64,000 nt of DNA. Source: Photobacterium damselae. Its GTDB lineage: Bacteria; Pseudomonadota; Gammaproteobacteria; Enterobacterales; Vibrionaceae. The notes under the pieces were generated by a model that saw nothing but the letters and a program-made list of their open reading frames with translations, did no database searches and was not told the origin of the DNA. A program made the position numbers and the translations under genes. The DNA lies in assembly GCF_003026815.1 (NCBI RefSeq), contig NZ_PYOG01000008.1, forward strand, positions 62,001 through 126,000, given 5' to 3'. How positions within the stretch are numbered: position 1 is the first letter of the stretch; each line of letters starts with the position of its first letter. Below are positions 47,574-57,853 of the stretch, piece after piece.

Positions 47574-47849
47574 ATGGCACGCGTAACCGTTCAAGACGCT
47601 GTTGATAAAATTGGCAACCGTTTCGATCTGATCCAAATTGCTGCTCGCCGCGCACGTCAAATGCAAACTGGCGCAAAGGATCCACTGGTTCCAGAAGAAA
47701 ACGACAAGTACACAGTAATTGCACTTCGTGAAATCGAAGAAGGTCTAATTACTAAAGACATCCTAGATGCTCGCGAGCGTCAGGAACTGCAAGAGCAAGA
47801 AGCTGCTGAACTTGCAGCTGTAAGTGCTATTGCTGGCGGCAACCGTTAA
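47574..47849 (+). CDS. rpoZ: DNA-directed RNA polymerase subunit omega
   Basis: Omega helps assemble core RNA polymerase and forms part of the ppGpp binding site. The 91-residue protein starts [19 protein letters not shown] and has RARQM and [24 protein letters not shown] 47574 has GGAGTCC upstream. It is close upstream of spoT (18 bases), placing omega and a ppGpp enzyme in one operon. Confidence 0.97.
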   Translation: MARVTVQDAVDKIGNRFDLIQIAARRARQMQTGAKDPLVPEENDKYTVIALREIEEGLITKDILDARERQELQEQEAAELAAVSAIAGGNR

Positions 47850-47867
47850 TTCAGGGAACCAGGCGAA

Positions 47868-49973
47868 TTGTATCTATTTGATAGCCTGAAAGAAGTCGCA
47901 ATTGAGTACCTGCCAGAGCCTCAGATCGAGGCTCTTAGGCAGGCTTATTTAGTTGCGCGCGACGCCCACGAAGGCCAAACACGCTCAAGCGGCGAACCTT
48001 ACATTATCCACCCTATTGCTGTAGCTCGTATACTGGCAGAAATGCGCTTGGACTACGAAACGCTAATGGCAGCCCTTCTCCACGATGTAATTGAAGATAC
48101 CGAAGTAACCAAGGATGACTTGGCAACACGCTTTGGCGATACAGTTGCAGAACTGGTAGACGGGGTCTCTAAGCTGGATAAGCTAAAATTCCGCGACCGT
48201 AAAGAAGCTCAAGCAGAAAACTTTCGCAAAATGATCATGGCAATGGCTCATGATATTCGCGTGATTCTGATTAAACTGGCCGACCGTACACATAATATGC
48301 GTACCCTTGGTGCTTTACGTCCGGACAAACGTCGTCGTATTGCCCGTGAAACCCTCGAAATTTTTTCTCCCCTCGCTCACCGTTTAGGTATTCATAACAT
48401 CAAAACCGAACTCGAAGAACTCGGCTTTGAAGCACTGTACCCAAACCGTTATCGAGTGCTGAAAAATGTCGTCGCCGCGGCCAGGGGCAACCGCAAAGAA
48501 ATGATCAATAAGATTCACGCTGAAATTGAGGGTCGCCTCGTTGATGCGGGAATTGATGCGCAAGTATTAGGTCGAGAGAAAAACCTGTACTCCATCTATA
48601 ACAAGATGAAAAACAAGGAACTGCGTTTCCACTCCATTATGGATATCTACGCATTCCGAGTACTGGTTAAAGACATTGATACCTGCTATCGCGTCTTGGG
48701 TCAGGTGCACAACCTGTATAAACCACGCCCAAGTCGAATGAAAGACTACATCGCAATTCCAAAAGCCAATGGCTATCAGTCACTCCATACTTCATTAGTT
48801 GGCCCTCACGGGGTGCCTGTTGAAGTACAGATTCGTACCGAAGATATGGATCAAATGGCCGATAAAGGGGTTGCAGCACATTGGGCATACAAGAAAGATG
48901 GCGCAGGCTCTAGCACAACTGCTCAGCTAAAAGCGCAACGTTGGATGCAGAGTTTAATTGAATTACAGCAAAGTGCCGGTAACTCATTTGAATTCATCGA
49001 AAACGTTAAATCTGATCTCTGCCCAGATGAGATTTATGTCTTTACACCTAAAGGCCGTATTGTTGAACTGCCAATGGGCGCAACAGCGGTGGACTTTGCT
49101 TATGCTGTTCATACTGATGTCGGTAACTCTTGTGTCGGCTGTCGTGTTGAACGTCAACCATACCCATTAAGCAAGCCACTGAAAAATGGCCAAACTATCG
49201 ATATCATCACCGCACCAGGCGCACGTCCAAATGCCGCTTGGCTCAACTATGTGGTAACTTCTCGCGCTCGTACTAAGATTCGTCAGGTACTGAAAACCAT
49301 GCGCCGTGAAGAATCTATTACTCTTGGTCGTCGTTTGCTAAATCATGCCCTTGGTGGTGTGAAGCTAGACGAGCTGCCAAGTGAAAATATCGATAAAGTG
49401 CTAAGCGATCTTCGCATTGAATCAACCGATGAGCTTCTCACTGAGATTGGTTTAGGCGAATTGATGAGTGTGGTTATTGCCCGTCGATTATTGGGTAATG
49501 CCGATGAGCTTAATGCCAAAGATAACCACCACCGCCTACCTATCCAAGGGGCTGATGGTATCTTGCTAACGTATGCTAACTGTTGTCACCCAATTCCGGG
49601 CGATCCAATTGTTGCTCATGTTAGCCCAGGCAGAGGTCTAGTCATTCACCGTGAAGAATGTGCCAATATCCGAGGCCACCGTAAGGAGCCCGATAAGTAC
49701 ATGGCGGTAGAATGGAGCGATGATATTGAACAAGAGTTTGTCACCAACCTAAAAGTGGATATGCACAACCACCAAGGCGCACTGGCAGATCTTACCAATA
49801 CCATTGCAGCAACAGGCTCTAACATTCAAGGCTTAGCCACCGAAGAAAAAGATGGTCGTCTCTACACCATCACAGTTCGACTGACCACCAAGAGTCGAGT
49901 CCATTTGGCAAGTATTATGCGCCGTATTCGCGTTATGCCAAACGTGGTACGAGTATCACGTCAAAAGAACTGA
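47868..49973 (+). CDS. spoT: Bifunctional (p)ppGpp synthetase/hydrolase SpoT
   Basis: SpoT is the dual enzyme that degrades, and weakly makes, the alarmone (p)ppGpp. The 701-residue protein has an N-terminal HD hydrolase domain (HDVIEDT near residue 70; LIKLADRTHNM), a synthetase domain (YHSLH-like YQSLHTSLVGP near 305; AIPKANGYQ), then TGS (about 385-445), a conserved-Cys region and a C-terminal ACT domain (about 625-700). Start is TTG at 47868, as in E. coli, after a weak ribosome site, so translation may be low. It is the third gene of gmk-rpoZ-spoT. Confidence 0.97.
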   Translation: MYLFDSLKEVAIEYLPEPQIEALRQAYLVARDAHEGQTRSSGEPYIIHPIAVARILAEMRLDYETLMAALLHDVIEDTEVTKDDLATRFGDTVAELVDGVSKLDKLKFRDRKEAQAENFRKMIMAMAHDIRVILIKLADRTHNMRTLGALRPDKRRRIARETLEIFSPLAHRLGIHNIKTELEELGFEALYPNRYRVLKNVVAAARGNRKEMINKIHAEIEGRLVDAGIDAQVLGREKNLYSIYNKMKNKELRFHSIMDIYAFRVLVKDIDTCYRVLGQVHNLYKPRPSRMKDYIAIPKANGYQSLHTSLVGPHGVPVEVQIRTEDMDQMADKGVAAHWAYKKDGAGSSTTAQLKAQRWMQSLIELQQSAGNSFEFIENVKSDLCPDEIYVFTPKGRIVELPMGATAVDFAYAVHTDVGNSCVGCRVERQPYPLSKPLKNGQTIDIITAPGARPNAAWLNYVVTSRARTKIRQVLKTMRREESITLGRRLLNHALGGVKLDELPSENIDKVLSDLRIESTDELLTEIGLGELMSVVIARRLLGNADELNAKDNHHRLPIQGADGILLTYANCCHPIPGDPIVAHVSPGRGLVIHREECANIRGHRKEPDKYMAVEWSDDIEQEFVTNLKVDMHNHQGALADLTNTIAATGSNIQGLATEEKDGRLYTITVRLTTKSRVHLASIMRRIRVMPNVVRVSRQKN

Positions 49974-49997
49974 TTTTTCTGAGCCATTTACGATCAC

Positions 49998-50024
49998 AAA
50001 CGCCCTTAACTGGGCGTTTTGTTT
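49998..50024 (+). terminator. Rho-independent terminator after spoT
   Basis: AAACGCCC and GGGCGTTT form an 8-bp stem with a 6-base loop, followed by TTGTTTA, 25 bases past the spoT stop. It separates spoT from trmH-recG. Confidence 0.8.
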
Positions 50025-50071
50025 ATCTCCCATGCAAGAAAAAAAGCTGGGTTTTCTTATAGGATTTATTT

Positions 50072-50782
50072 ATGACTCCTGAGCGCTTTGAACGCATTTC
50101 ACAAGTCTTAGCCACACGCCAACCCGATCTCACGGTTTGCCTTGAGCAGGTCCATAAGCCAAATAATGTTTCTGCCATCATTCGTACCGCAGATGCCGTT
50201 GGTGTTCATAAAGTTCATGCGGTATGGCAAGCAGAACAACTGCGTCTCCATAGCCACACCTCTGCCGGTTCTCGTAACTGGGTAGAACTTGAAACTCACG
50301 CCAATATTACTGATGCAGTACACGCAATGAAAGCACAAGGAATGCAGGTTCTGGCAACCAACTTATCTGAGCGAGCGGTTGATTTTCGCGAGATAGATTA
50401 CACAAAACCGACTGCAATTATTCTCGGCGGCGAAAAACATGGGATCACTCCTGAAGCTTTAGCCCTTGCAGATCAAGATATCATTATTCCAATGGTGGGC
50501 ATGGTACAGTCGTTAAATGTTTCAGTAGCCAGTGCCTTGATTCTGTATGAAGCACAACGTCAGCGCCAAAATGCTGGGATGTATCAGCGCACAGAAACAC
50601 TATTGCCTGATGAAGTGGTTCATCGTATTTTATTTGAACGTGGCCACCCTGTGCTAGCTAACGTCGCCAAACGTAAAGGGCTGCCTTATCCTGAGCTTGA
50701 TGCCGAAGGACAAATTGTGGCAGATGATGCTTGGTGGGCAACCATGCAAGCGGTCGAACCAAAGAAAAACAAACAAAAATAA
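50072..50782 (+). CDS. trmH: tRNA (guanosine(18)-2'-O)-methyltransferase TrmH
   Basis: TrmH (SpoU) methylates the ribose of G18 in the tRNA D-loop. The 236-residue SPOUT protein has NNVSAIIRTADAVG near residue 32, the GGEKHGITPEALA motif near 125 and the knot-forming MVQSLNVSVASAL near 148. Its C-terminal extension is typical of the proteobacterial group. It is 15 bases from recG and shares its transcript, as in E. coli. Confidence 0.96.
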   Translation: MTPERFERISQVLATRQPDLTVCLEQVHKPNNVSAIIRTADAVGVHKVHAVWQAEQLRLHSHTSAGSRNWVELETHANITDAVHAMKAQGMQVLATNLSERAVDFREIDYTKPTAIILGGEKHGITPEALALADQDIIIPMVGMVQSLNVSVASALILYEAQRQRQNAGMYQRTETLLPDEVVHRILFERGHPVLANVAKRKGLPYPELDAEGQIVADDAWWATMQAVEPKKNKQK

Positions 50783-50797
50783 ACCATAGGATACGGG

Positions 50798-52879
50798 ATG
50801 AGCGGACAACTTCTCGATACCATCGCAGTCAGCGAGTTAAGCGGCGTTGGTGCCAAAATGGCGGAGAAACTTAGCAAAATAGGCTTAAATTCGGTGCAAG
50901 ACTTACTCTTTCACCTGCCTTTACGTTATGAAGATCGCACCCGTATTTGGCCTATGGGACAGATAAAACCAGGCCAGCACTTAACCGTTCAAGGTGAAGT
51001 CCTAACTTGTAATATGACCTTTGGCAAACGCAAAATGCTAACGGTTAAGATCGGCGATGATACTGGAGCGGTGACATTACGCTTTTTTAACTTCAATGCC
51101 GCTATGAAAAACAGCTTTATTGAAGGTCGTCAGGTCAAAGCTTATGGCGAAATCAAGCGGGGTCAATACGGCTTAGAAATCAATCATCCAGATTACCGTG
51201 TTTTCTCTGAGCCGACTGAATTGCGGGTAGAAGAAACATTAACTCCTGTCTACCCAACTACCGACGGATTGCGTCAACTCACCTTGCGTAACCTTACCGA
51301 TCAAGCATTGAAATTATTAGATAAAGCGGCAGTGCGAGAGTTACTCCCAGAAGGACTCTATGATCGACAAATGACGCTAGCGCAAGCACTACACACCATG
51401 CACCGCCCAACTCCAGATATCTCTTTGGATCAACTAGAGACGGGAAAACACCCAGCGCAACAACGCCTTATCTTAGAAGAGCTTTTAGCGCAAAATTTAT
51501 CGATGCTGGCTCTACGCAGTAAAGGTCAACAGCACAACAGTTGGCCGTTATCTGCTACAGATACCCTAAAGCAACAGCTGCTTAGCGCCTTACCCTTCAC
51601 CCCAACTCGCGCGCAACAACGTGTAGTGGCTGAGATTGAAAACGACCTAAGTCTAACCCAGCCTATGATGCGCTTGGTGCAAGGTGATGTAGGCTCGGGG
51701 AAAACCTTGGTAGCCGCGCTCAGTGCTTTACGAGCAATTGAACATGGCTATCAAGTGGCATTAATGGCTCCAACTGAACTGTTAGCCGAACAACATGCGA
51801 TCAACTTTGCCAATTGGTTTAACCCTCTTGATATTCAAGTCGGTTGGCTAGCGGGTAAGTTAAAAGGCAAAGCACGAGAAAAAGAGTTAGAAAAAATAGA
51901 ATCTGGCAGTGTCAAAATGGTGGTCGGTACTCATGCTCTGTTTCAAGAGCAGGTCAAATTTGCCAATCTTGCTTTGGTGATCATCGATGAACAGCACCGT
52001 TTTGGTGTCCACCAGCGGTTAGAATTGCGAGAAAAAGGGGCAAACGACGGTCGTTATCCCCATCAGCTGGTCATGACGGCAACGCCAATTCCGCGCACAT
52101 TAGCCATGACCGCTTACGCCGATATGGATACCTCGATAATTGATGAGTTACCACCGGGACGAACGCCTATCACGACTGTTGCGGTACCTGATTCCCGTCG
52201 TGATGACATCATTGAACGAATTCGTCACGCTTGCCAAACCGAAGGACGTCAAGCGTATTGGGTCTGTACGTTAATAGATGAATCTGAGGTGCTTGAAGCA
52301 CAAGCCGCATCCGATACTGCTGCTGATTTAACGGAAAAATTACCTGAACTAAAAATTGGCTTAGTTCATGGCCGAATGAAAGCGCAAGAAAAACAACACA
52401 TCATGGCGCAATTTAAAGCAGGTGAATTGGATTTACTGGTCGCAACAACGGTCATTGAAGTGGGCGTGGATGTGCCTAATTCCAGCTTAATGGTGATTGA
52501 AAATCCAGAACGATTAGGTTTGGCTCAGCTCCACCAGCTTCGAGGTCGCGTAGGTCGAGGTAACATTGCCAGTCACTGTGTCTTACTTTATAAATCACCG
52601 CTTTCGAAAACGGCGCAAAAACGACTTGGTGTATTACGAGAAAGTAACGATGGGTTCGTTATTGCACAACGGGATCTGGAAATTCGCGGCCCAGGTGAAT
52701 TATTAGGTACTAAGCAAACAGGTATTGCTGAATTTAAAGTCGCAGATCTGGTACGTGACCAATATATGATTCCACAAATTCAAAAGCTGGCTCGTTATAT
52801 TCATCAGAACTATCCAGATAACGCCAAAGCTATTATTGATCGTTGGCTTGCTAATCGAGAAAACTACTCTAACGCCTAA
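50798..52879 (+). CDS. recG: ATP-dependent DNA helicase RecG
   Basis: RecG remodels stalled replication forks and branch-migrates Holliday junctions. The 693-residue protein has an N-terminal wedge/OB domain (about 1-150) and superfamily-2 helicase domains with Walker A GDVGSGKT near residue 300, the DEQH box in IIDEQHRFGV near 400, and QLRGRVGRG near 570. Length equals E. coli RecG (693). It starts with ATG 50798 preceded by GGATACGGG. Confidence 0.98.
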   Translation: MSGQLLDTIAVSELSGVGAKMAEKLSKIGLNSVQDLLFHLPLRYEDRTRIWPMGQIKPGQHLTVQGEVLTCNMTFGKRKMLTVKIGDDTGAVTLRFFNFNAAMKNSFIEGRQVKAYGEIKRGQYGLEINHPDYRVFSEPTELRVEETLTPVYPTTDGLRQLTLRNLTDQALKLLDKAAVRELLPEGLYDRQMTLAQALHTMHRPTPDISLDQLETGKHPAQQRLILEELLAQNLSMLALRSKGQQHNSWPLSATDTLKQQLLSALPFTPTRAQQRVVAEIENDLSLTQPMMRLVQGDVGSGKTLVAALSALRAIEHGYQVALMAPTELLAEQHAINFANWFNPLDIQVGWLAGKLKGKAREKELEKIESGSVKMVVGTHALFQEQVKFANLALVIIDEQHRFGVHQRLELREKGANDGRYPHQLVMTATPIPRTLAMTAYADMDTSIIDELPPGRTPITTVAVPDSRRDDIIERIRHACQTEGRQAYWVCTLIDESEVLEAQAASDTAADLTEKLPELKIGLVHGRMKAQEKQHIMAQFKAGELDLLVATTVIEVGVDVPNSSLMVIENPERLGLAQLHQLRGRVGRGNIASHCVLLYKSPLSKTAQKRLGVLRESNDGFVIAQRDLEIRGPGELLGTKQTGIAEFKVADLVRDQYMIPQIQKLARYIHQNYPDNAKAIIDRWLANRENYSNA

Positions 52880-52898
52880 AGATCGGTCTAGAAAGCGC

Positions 52899-52930
52899 GA
52901 AAAGTAGGAGCTAGCTTGTTCCTACTTTTC
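52899..52930 (+). terminator. Hairpin after recG
   Basis: GAAAAGTAGGA pairs perfectly with TCCTACTTTTC over 11 bp, with a 10-base loop, 20 bases past the recG stop. No T-tract follows, so termination is plausible but not certain. Confidence 0.55.
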
Positions 52931-52998
52931 CAACAACAGCAGAAATCCCCCGTAGCATTCCTGATGAACATCTCCCTACTCAGCCATAAACAAAACAG

Positions 52999-53014
52999 AC
53001 GCAAACGTTTGCTA
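52999..53014. promoter_or_regulatory. PurR operator upstream of xanP
   Basis: ACGCAAACGTTTGCTA matches 14 of 16 positions of the PurR consensus ACGCAAACGTTTGCGT, and the central 12 bases are a perfect palindrome. It overlaps the -35 element of the candidate xanP promoter, so repression by PurR with hypoxanthine or guanine is likely. Confidence 0.7.
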
Positions 53015-53036
53015 TTTTATGAAACTACTCTACAAT
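53009..53036 (+). promoter_or_regulatory. Candidate xanP promoter
   Basis: TTGCTA (53009-53014), a 16-base spacer and TACAAT (53031-53036), about 140 bases before the xanP start. The -35 lies inside the PurR operator. Confidence 0.55.
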
Positions 53037-53176
53037 AGCGCTCGACTCTCAACCGCTCAGCATTTGGGGTCTTAGACGTTCTGAGTAACAGCAATCACAG
53101 ATATTGGCGTCTTTGATCATTTGTCGCCCATTCAGCGCAGCAAAACCAAGCAATTGAGCCAACACAATTAGGAACC

Positions 53177-54589
53177 ATGGCAATGTCGAGCCAACCAAAG
53201 CGCAATAGCGATCTTATTTATGGATTAAACGATCGCCCTCCTTTTGCCCAAAGTCTGTTTGCCGCAACCCAACATCTGCTGGCAATGTTTGTCGCAGTGA
53301 TCACCCCATCATTGATTATCTGCCAATCATTGGGTTTGCCTGCCAGCGATACCAATACCATCGTCAGTATGTCGTTGTTTGCCTCTGGTATTGCCTCGTT
53401 TATTCAAATTCGTACCTTTGGCCCGGTTGGCTCAGGACTGCTTTCAATTCAAGGCACCAGCTTTAACTTTTTAGGTCCTATCATTGGTGCAGGGCTAGCA
53501 TTAAAAGCAGGTGGTGCTGATATCCCAACCATGATGGCCGCTATTTTCGGTACAATCTTATTTGCCTCTTTAACCGAAGTGGTGATTTCACGTATTTTGC
53601 AACATGCTCAACGCGTTATTACTCCTTTAGTCTCTGGCATTGTGGTTACCCTAATTGGTCTAACTCTGATTCAGATCGGACTAACTTCTATCGGTGGTGG
53701 TTATAGTGCAATTGAAAGTGGCACCTTCGGCAGCTTAAATAACCTTCTGCTTGCTGGTACTGTACTGGGCTTTATAGTGTTACTTAACCGAGTACGTAAC
53801 CCTTATTTACGCGTCTCTTCTATCGTGATTGCAATGGCGATGGGTACCCTATTGGCGTGGTTTATGGGCATGGTAGATAGTTCTAAAATGGCACAAACCG
53901 ATCTGATTGCCATTCCAATGCCGATGCAATACGGGCTAGGCTTTGACTGGGGACTGCTTATTCCTCTTATGATCGTTTTTGCCATTACCTCTCTAGAAGC
54001 CATTGGTGATATTACCGCAACCTCCGAAACCTCAGAGCAGCCTGTTGCAGGTCCGGTCTATCTAAAACGAATCAAAGGCGGAGTTCTTGCCGATGGTATT
54101 AACTCAGCACTTGCTGCCGCGTTAAACAGTTTCCCTAACTCAACGTTCAGTCAAAACAACGGCATCATTCAATTAACGGGTGTGGCAAGTCGATACATTG
54201 GCTACTTTGTTTCTGCCATGCTGGTGCTGCTAGGTCTGTTTCCTGGCGTTGCAAATTTGGTTCAGCTAATCCCTGAGCCAGTACTGGGCGGAGCCACCAT
54301 TGTGATGTTTGGTACCATTGCCGCATCAGGTGTTCGTATCATCTCCCGTTGTCATCTCGATCGCCGCGCAATTTTGATTATGGCACTCTCTTTTTCTATG
54401 GGTCTGGGTATCGCTCAAAAACCTGAAATCTTGCAATTTATGCCTGACATCGTCAAAAGTATCCTCTCTTCTGGCATGGCAGCAGGTGGTATTACCGCTA
54501 TCTTGCTTAACCTGATTTTGCCAGAAGAGCACACGCAAACTCAGGCAGAAACAGAGCAAGAACTAGAACAACAAGTTGCGCCAAACTAA
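53177..54589 (+). CDS. xanP: Xanthine permease XanP (NCS2 family)
   Basis: XanP is an inner-membrane xanthine:H+ symporter. The 470-residue protein has about 14 membrane spans, with the NCS2 motifs [13 protein letters not shown] near residue 32, [14 protein letters not shown] (substrate Glu) near 271, and [13 protein letters not shown] near 322 (related to the conserved Asn-rich motif). The E. coli context recG-gltS-xanP lacks only gltS here. ATG 53177 is used; ATG 53183 is an alternative. A PurR operator lies upstream. Confidence 0.92.
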   Translation: MAMSSQPKRNSDLIYGLNDRPPFAQSLFAATQHLLAMFVAVITPSLIICQSLGLPASDTNTIVSMSLFASGIASFIQIRTFGPVGSGLLSIQGTSFNFLGPIIGAGLALKAGGADIPTMMAAIFGTILFASLTEVVISRILQHAQRVITPLVSGIVVTLIGLTLIQIGLTSIGGGYSAIESGTFGSLNNLLLAGTVLGFIVLLNRVRNPYLRVSSIVIAMAMGTLLAWFMGMVDSSKMAQTDLIAIPMPMQYGLGFDWGLLIPLMIVFAITSLEAIGDITATSETSEQPVAGPVYLKRIKGGVLADGINSALAAALNSFPNSTFSQNNGIIQLTGVASRYIGYFVSAMLVLLGLFPGVANLVQLIPEPVLGGATIVMFGTIAASGVRIISRCHLDRRAILIMALSFSMGLGIAQKPEILQFMPDIVKSILSSGMAAGGITAILLNLILPEEHTQTQAETEQELEQQVAPN

Positions 54590-54628
54590 ACGCCTCATCT
54601 CCCTCTAAGGGAAAAAACGTACCAACAA

Positions 54629-54664
54629 AAAGCCCACAGTTCATAACAAACTGTGGGCTTTATT
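54629..54664. terminator. Terminator between xanP and envZ
   Basis: AAAGCCCACAGT and ACTGTGGGCTTT form a 12-bp stem with a 9-base loop between converging genes, with T-rich flanks on the plus strand. Confidence 0.9.
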
Positions 54665-54710
54665 ATTTAGCTCGATACATTATCAAGAGTAAGCATTGCC
54701 AGCTATACGA

Positions 54711-56063
54711 TTACAGTAAGGTTAACTTGCTGCCTTTTCCGTTTGCAAGTGGCAGATTAATCTGTACTCGCAATCCACCCTCACTGCGGTTGGTCACATT
54801 GATGGTGCCTTCATGCTGATCGATAATGCGCTTTACAATTGCTAAGCCCAATCCTGTACCTTCAGCATCACTGCCGCGGGCAGAATCGCCTCGGGTTAAA
54901 GGTTGAAACATACGAGTCACTTCATCAGGGGCAATACCCGGACCATTATCTTCAACACAGAACCATGCAGTTTGTCGATCGGCAGAAGCTCCACTGCTTA
55001 TCTTAATCCAACCGTCACCATAACGAATCGCATTAACAACCAAGTTAGACACACAACGTTTCAGGGCTACGGTATTGGCTCGAACAACGCCAGGGACTTG
55101 TCCTAGCTCTTGTTCGATATGTCGCTCATACCCACCTTCAGCTTCGGCAACTTCTTGCAATAAGGTGTTTAACTCAACATCCTCTTCTTCCTGCTTTTTA
55201 GTCGATTTTAGGTAATCCATAAACTGACTGATGATCTCGTTACACTCTTCAGTATCTTTGATCATACTCTCAGCCAGATACCCATCTTCAGGCGACATCA
55301 TTTCGGTAGCAAGACGAATTCGAGTCAAAGGTGTACGTAGGTCATGGCTAACCCCGGCCAATAATAGAGCGCGATCATCTTCAAGCTGCTTAATCCCTTC
55401 AGCCATCTTATTGAAAGCCTTCGTGACCGCTCGAATTTCAGATGCGCCTTGGACCGGTAATGGTGGTGGAATATCACCTTTTGCTACCTGCATCGCGGCT
55501 TGTTCTAGCGCCATTAACGGCCTATTTTGGATCCGAATAAACATCCAACCGCCAACAATCACCATGACCGCAATAACCAAGCTATAGATAATTAATGGAG
55601 AAAAATCATCTTCTTGCAGAGCTGATAGTGGTACCCGAAGCAAATAATTAGGCATGGCCTCACAGTGCATCCACAGCTCATAACTGTCGGCGCCTAATAA
55701 TAATCTGACATCGGTGGGAGATTTAAGCTCATGACTCATCTCTTCACTGAGATAATCAATGTGTGTTGCTTGCTCAAACTCTTTAGCTTCTAGGCTGTTT
55801 ACCGCAACCACGGTTACCCCAAGTTGCTCAAGTAACTGGCGTCTAACAGGACGGTCAAGGTGGAATTTTTCCCCATCGGCCATATCCAAGTCTTCTTTCA
55901 TCATCAAACGAACCTCATAAGCTAAGATTCGATTAAATTGCTGAATACTTGGTAATAGCGCGTAATTAACCACAGTAAGATAGGAAAAAATCTGGCTTGC
56001 GATCAGCAAGCCAGCTAGCAAAATGATGGTACGAGCAAGCGTACTATGAGGCGAAAGACGCAT
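54711..56063 (-). CDS. envZ: Osmolarity sensor histidine kinase EnvZ
   Basis: EnvZ senses osmolarity and acidity in the inner membrane and controls OmpR phosphorylation. The 450-residue protein has TM1 at about 12-32, a periplasmic region, TM2 at about 156-176, HAMP, phospho-acceptor H240 in [13 protein letters not shown], and the ATPase boxes N ([12 protein letters not shown]), DNGPGIAP and GTGLGLAI. The true start is ATG 56063, two bases after the ompR stop; the frame is open further upstream within ompR. Co-transcribed with ompR. Confidence 0.96.
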   Translation of the reverse strand: MRLSPHSTLARTIILLAGLLIASQIFSYLTVVNYALLPSIQQFNRILAYEVRLMMKEDLDMADGEKFHLDRPVRRQLLEQLGVTVVAVNSLEAKEFEQATHIDYLSEEMSHELKSPTDVRLLLGADSYELWMHCEAMPNYLLRVPLSALQEDDFSPLIIYSLVIAVMVIVGGWMFIRIQNRPLMALEQAAMQVAKGDIPPPLPVQGASEIRAVTKAFNKMAEGIKQLEDDRALLLAGVSHDLRTPLTRIRLATEMMSPEDGYLAESMIKDTEECNEIISQFMDYLKSTKKQEEEDVELNTLLQEVAEAEGGYERHIEQELGQVPGVVRANTVALKRCVSNLVVNAIRYGDGWIKISSGASADRQTAWFCVEDNGPGIAPDEVTRMFQPLTRGDSARGSDAEGTGLGLAIVKRIIDQHEGTINVTNRSEGGLRVQINLPLANGKGSKLTLL

Positions 56064-56065
56064 GA

Positions 56066-56785
56066 TTACGCCTCTTGTCCATCCGGTACAAACACGTAAC
56101 CAAGACCCCATACAGTCTGAATGTAACGTGGACGACTTGGATCCTCTTCTACCATTCGACGTAAGCGAGAGATCTGAACATCAATTGAACGCTCCATCGC
56201 CGAATACTCTCGACCACGAGCCATGTTCATCAACTTATCACGCGACATCGGCTCACGAGCATTGGTCACAAGCGCTTTCAGTACAGCAAATTCGCCCGAG
56301 GTTAATGGCATTGGTTCATCGCCACGGAACATTTCACGGGTACCGAGATTTAAACGAAAGTCACCAAACTCAATCACTTTGCTATCAATGCTTGGTGCTC
56401 CTGGAGCTTCAATCGTCTGACGTCGTAATACGGCGCGAATACGAGCTAACAACTCACGCGGGTTAAACGGTTTTGGCAGATAATCATCCGCGCCAACTTC
56501 TAAACCCACAATGCGATCAACTTCGTCGCCTTTTGCCGTTAGCATCAAAATCGGTAGCATATTATTGGCGTTACGCAGACGACGGCAAATTGATAAGCCA
56601 TCTTCACCCGGCAACATTAAGTCAAGCACCATCAAATGAAAGTTTTCACGCGCCAATAAGCGATCCATCTGTTCACCATTTGCCACGCTGCGTACTTGAA
56701 AGCCTTGTTCTGATAAATAGCGCTCAAGCAAAGCACGTAGACGCATATCATCATCAACAACCAGAATCTTAAAATTTTCCTGCAT
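56066..56785 (-). CDS. ompR: Two-component response regulator OmpR
   Basis: OmpR is the DNA-binding regulator of porin and other envelope genes. The 239-residue protein has a receiver domain with DDD at 11-13, D55 in [11 protein letters not shown], and the [11 protein letters not shown] stretch. The C-terminal winged helix (about 135-235) has the [11 protein letters not shown] recognition region. Position D55 and length match E. coli OmpR (239). It is divergent from greB, as in E. coli. Confidence 0.98.
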   Translation of the reverse strand: MQENFKILVVDDDMRLRALLERYLSEQGFQVRSVANGEQMDRLLARENFHLMVLDLMLPGEDGLSICRRLRNANNMLPILMLTAKGDEVDRIVGLEVGADDYLPKPFNPRELLARIRAVLRRQTIEAPGAPSIDSKVIEFGDFRLNLGTREMFRGDEPMPLTSGEFAVLKALVTNAREPMSRDKLMNMARGREYSAMERSIDVQISRLRRMVEEDPSRPRYIQTVWGLGYVFVPDGQEA

Positions 56786-57207
56786 ATATCACCTTCATTG
56801 ATCGTGCCTTTAACACGAAACCTAGTGTACGTGACAGACGCCAACTCATGCTGAATTTCGTCATTAAAACGTTCACTAAATTGTTACAGATTATGTCGCT
56901 TATTGCCGAGCTTTGGTCATCAACTACGAAGATGAGTTCCATACTGCGACATCCAAAATCATCTACTCATGTTATAGCACTTACAAAACGACAAGATAAG
57001 ATAGATTTATTTTCTTGTCGATATAGCTAGAACCAAACAACCACTTATGATTTGTTACTATAATATCTAATTTATTATCACTTAAAGGCATACATAAATC
57101 GAAATCTACCATTAGTCAATTGGTTGTTCTTTTTCTGTTGACCGCGCCCCATTTCATCGTCACTATTTTGGCTCTGCAACTAAGCAGAATGAACGTTAGA
57201 GGCTTAA
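56786..57207. other. ompR-greB divergent intergenic region
   Basis: These 422 bases separate two divergent genes and carry both promoters. I see no small gene, no strong hairpin and no recognisable operator. The middle, about 56990-57120, is very AT-rich, as expected of a regulatory region. Confidence 0.55.
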
Positions 57208-57684
57208 ATGAAAACCAATTTGGTGACCCGTGAAGGTTATAACAAGCTAAAAGCTGAACTTGATTATCTCTGGCGAGAAGAGCGTCCTGAAGTGACCAAA
57301 AAGGTAACTTGGGCCGCAAGCCTTGGTGATCGCAGCGAAAATGCTGACTATCAATATAATAAAAAACGTCTGCGTGAGATTGATCGTCGAGTACGTTATT
57401 TACGAAAACGTCTTGAGATAATGCAGGTTATTGATTATTCACCACAGCAAGATGGCAAAGTCTTTTTTGGTGCTTGGGTCGAAATTGAGAACGAAGAAGG
57501 TGAAACACTCACCCTACGTATTGTTGGCCCTGATGAGATTTATGGCCGCAAAGATTACATCTCAATCGACTCACCAATGGCCAGAGCCCTACTGAAAAAA
57601 GAAGTGGATGATGAGGCTGTGGTGCAAACCCCTCTGGGTCAAAAGTTGTGGTTTATTAATGCAATTCGCTATCAAGCATCTTAA
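57208..57684 (+). CDS. greB: Transcription elongation factor GreB
   Basis: GreB binds the secondary channel of RNA polymerase and stimulates cleavage of backtracked transcripts. The 158-residue protein has an N-terminal coiled coil (to about residue 75) with the acidic tip region ASLGDRSENADYQYNKKRLREID, and a C-terminal globular domain ending LWFINAIRYQAS. The basic patch on the coiled coil (KKRLREIDRRVRYLRKRL) marks GreB rather than GreA. It precedes tex, as in E. coli. Confidence 0.96.
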   Translation: MKTNLVTREGYNKLKAELDYLWREERPEVTKKVTWAASLGDRSENADYQYNKKRLREIDRRVRYLRKRLEIMQVIDYSPQQDGKVFFGAWVEIENEEGETLTLRIVGPDEIYGRKDYISIDSPMARALLKKEVDDEAVVQTPLGQKLWFINAIRYQAS

Positions 57685-57697
57685 TAATTTTACACCG

Positions 57698-57733
57698 TGC
57701 GATAGACCCTCTTTAGGCTATCGCATATTTTTT
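57698..57733 (+). terminator. Rho-independent terminator of greB
   Basis: TGCGATAG and CTATCGCA form an 8-bp stem with a 12-base loop, followed by TATTTTTTTT. Confidence 0.85.
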
Positions 57734-57853
57734 TGCTGTAAGCTTACTGATCTGCGTCTAAACAAGCTCCGCATATAACACAGTTCTAACTTGCCTCCCC
57801 TCAATTCCCCCGTAGAATGACTGCAGTTATCGACAAAGTAAGAGAAATAACGG

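Noticed and set aside
56062-56466. Plus-strand open frame of 134 codons opposite ompR
   Set aside because: It is antisense to ompR and has no recognisable fold; ompR accounts for the region.
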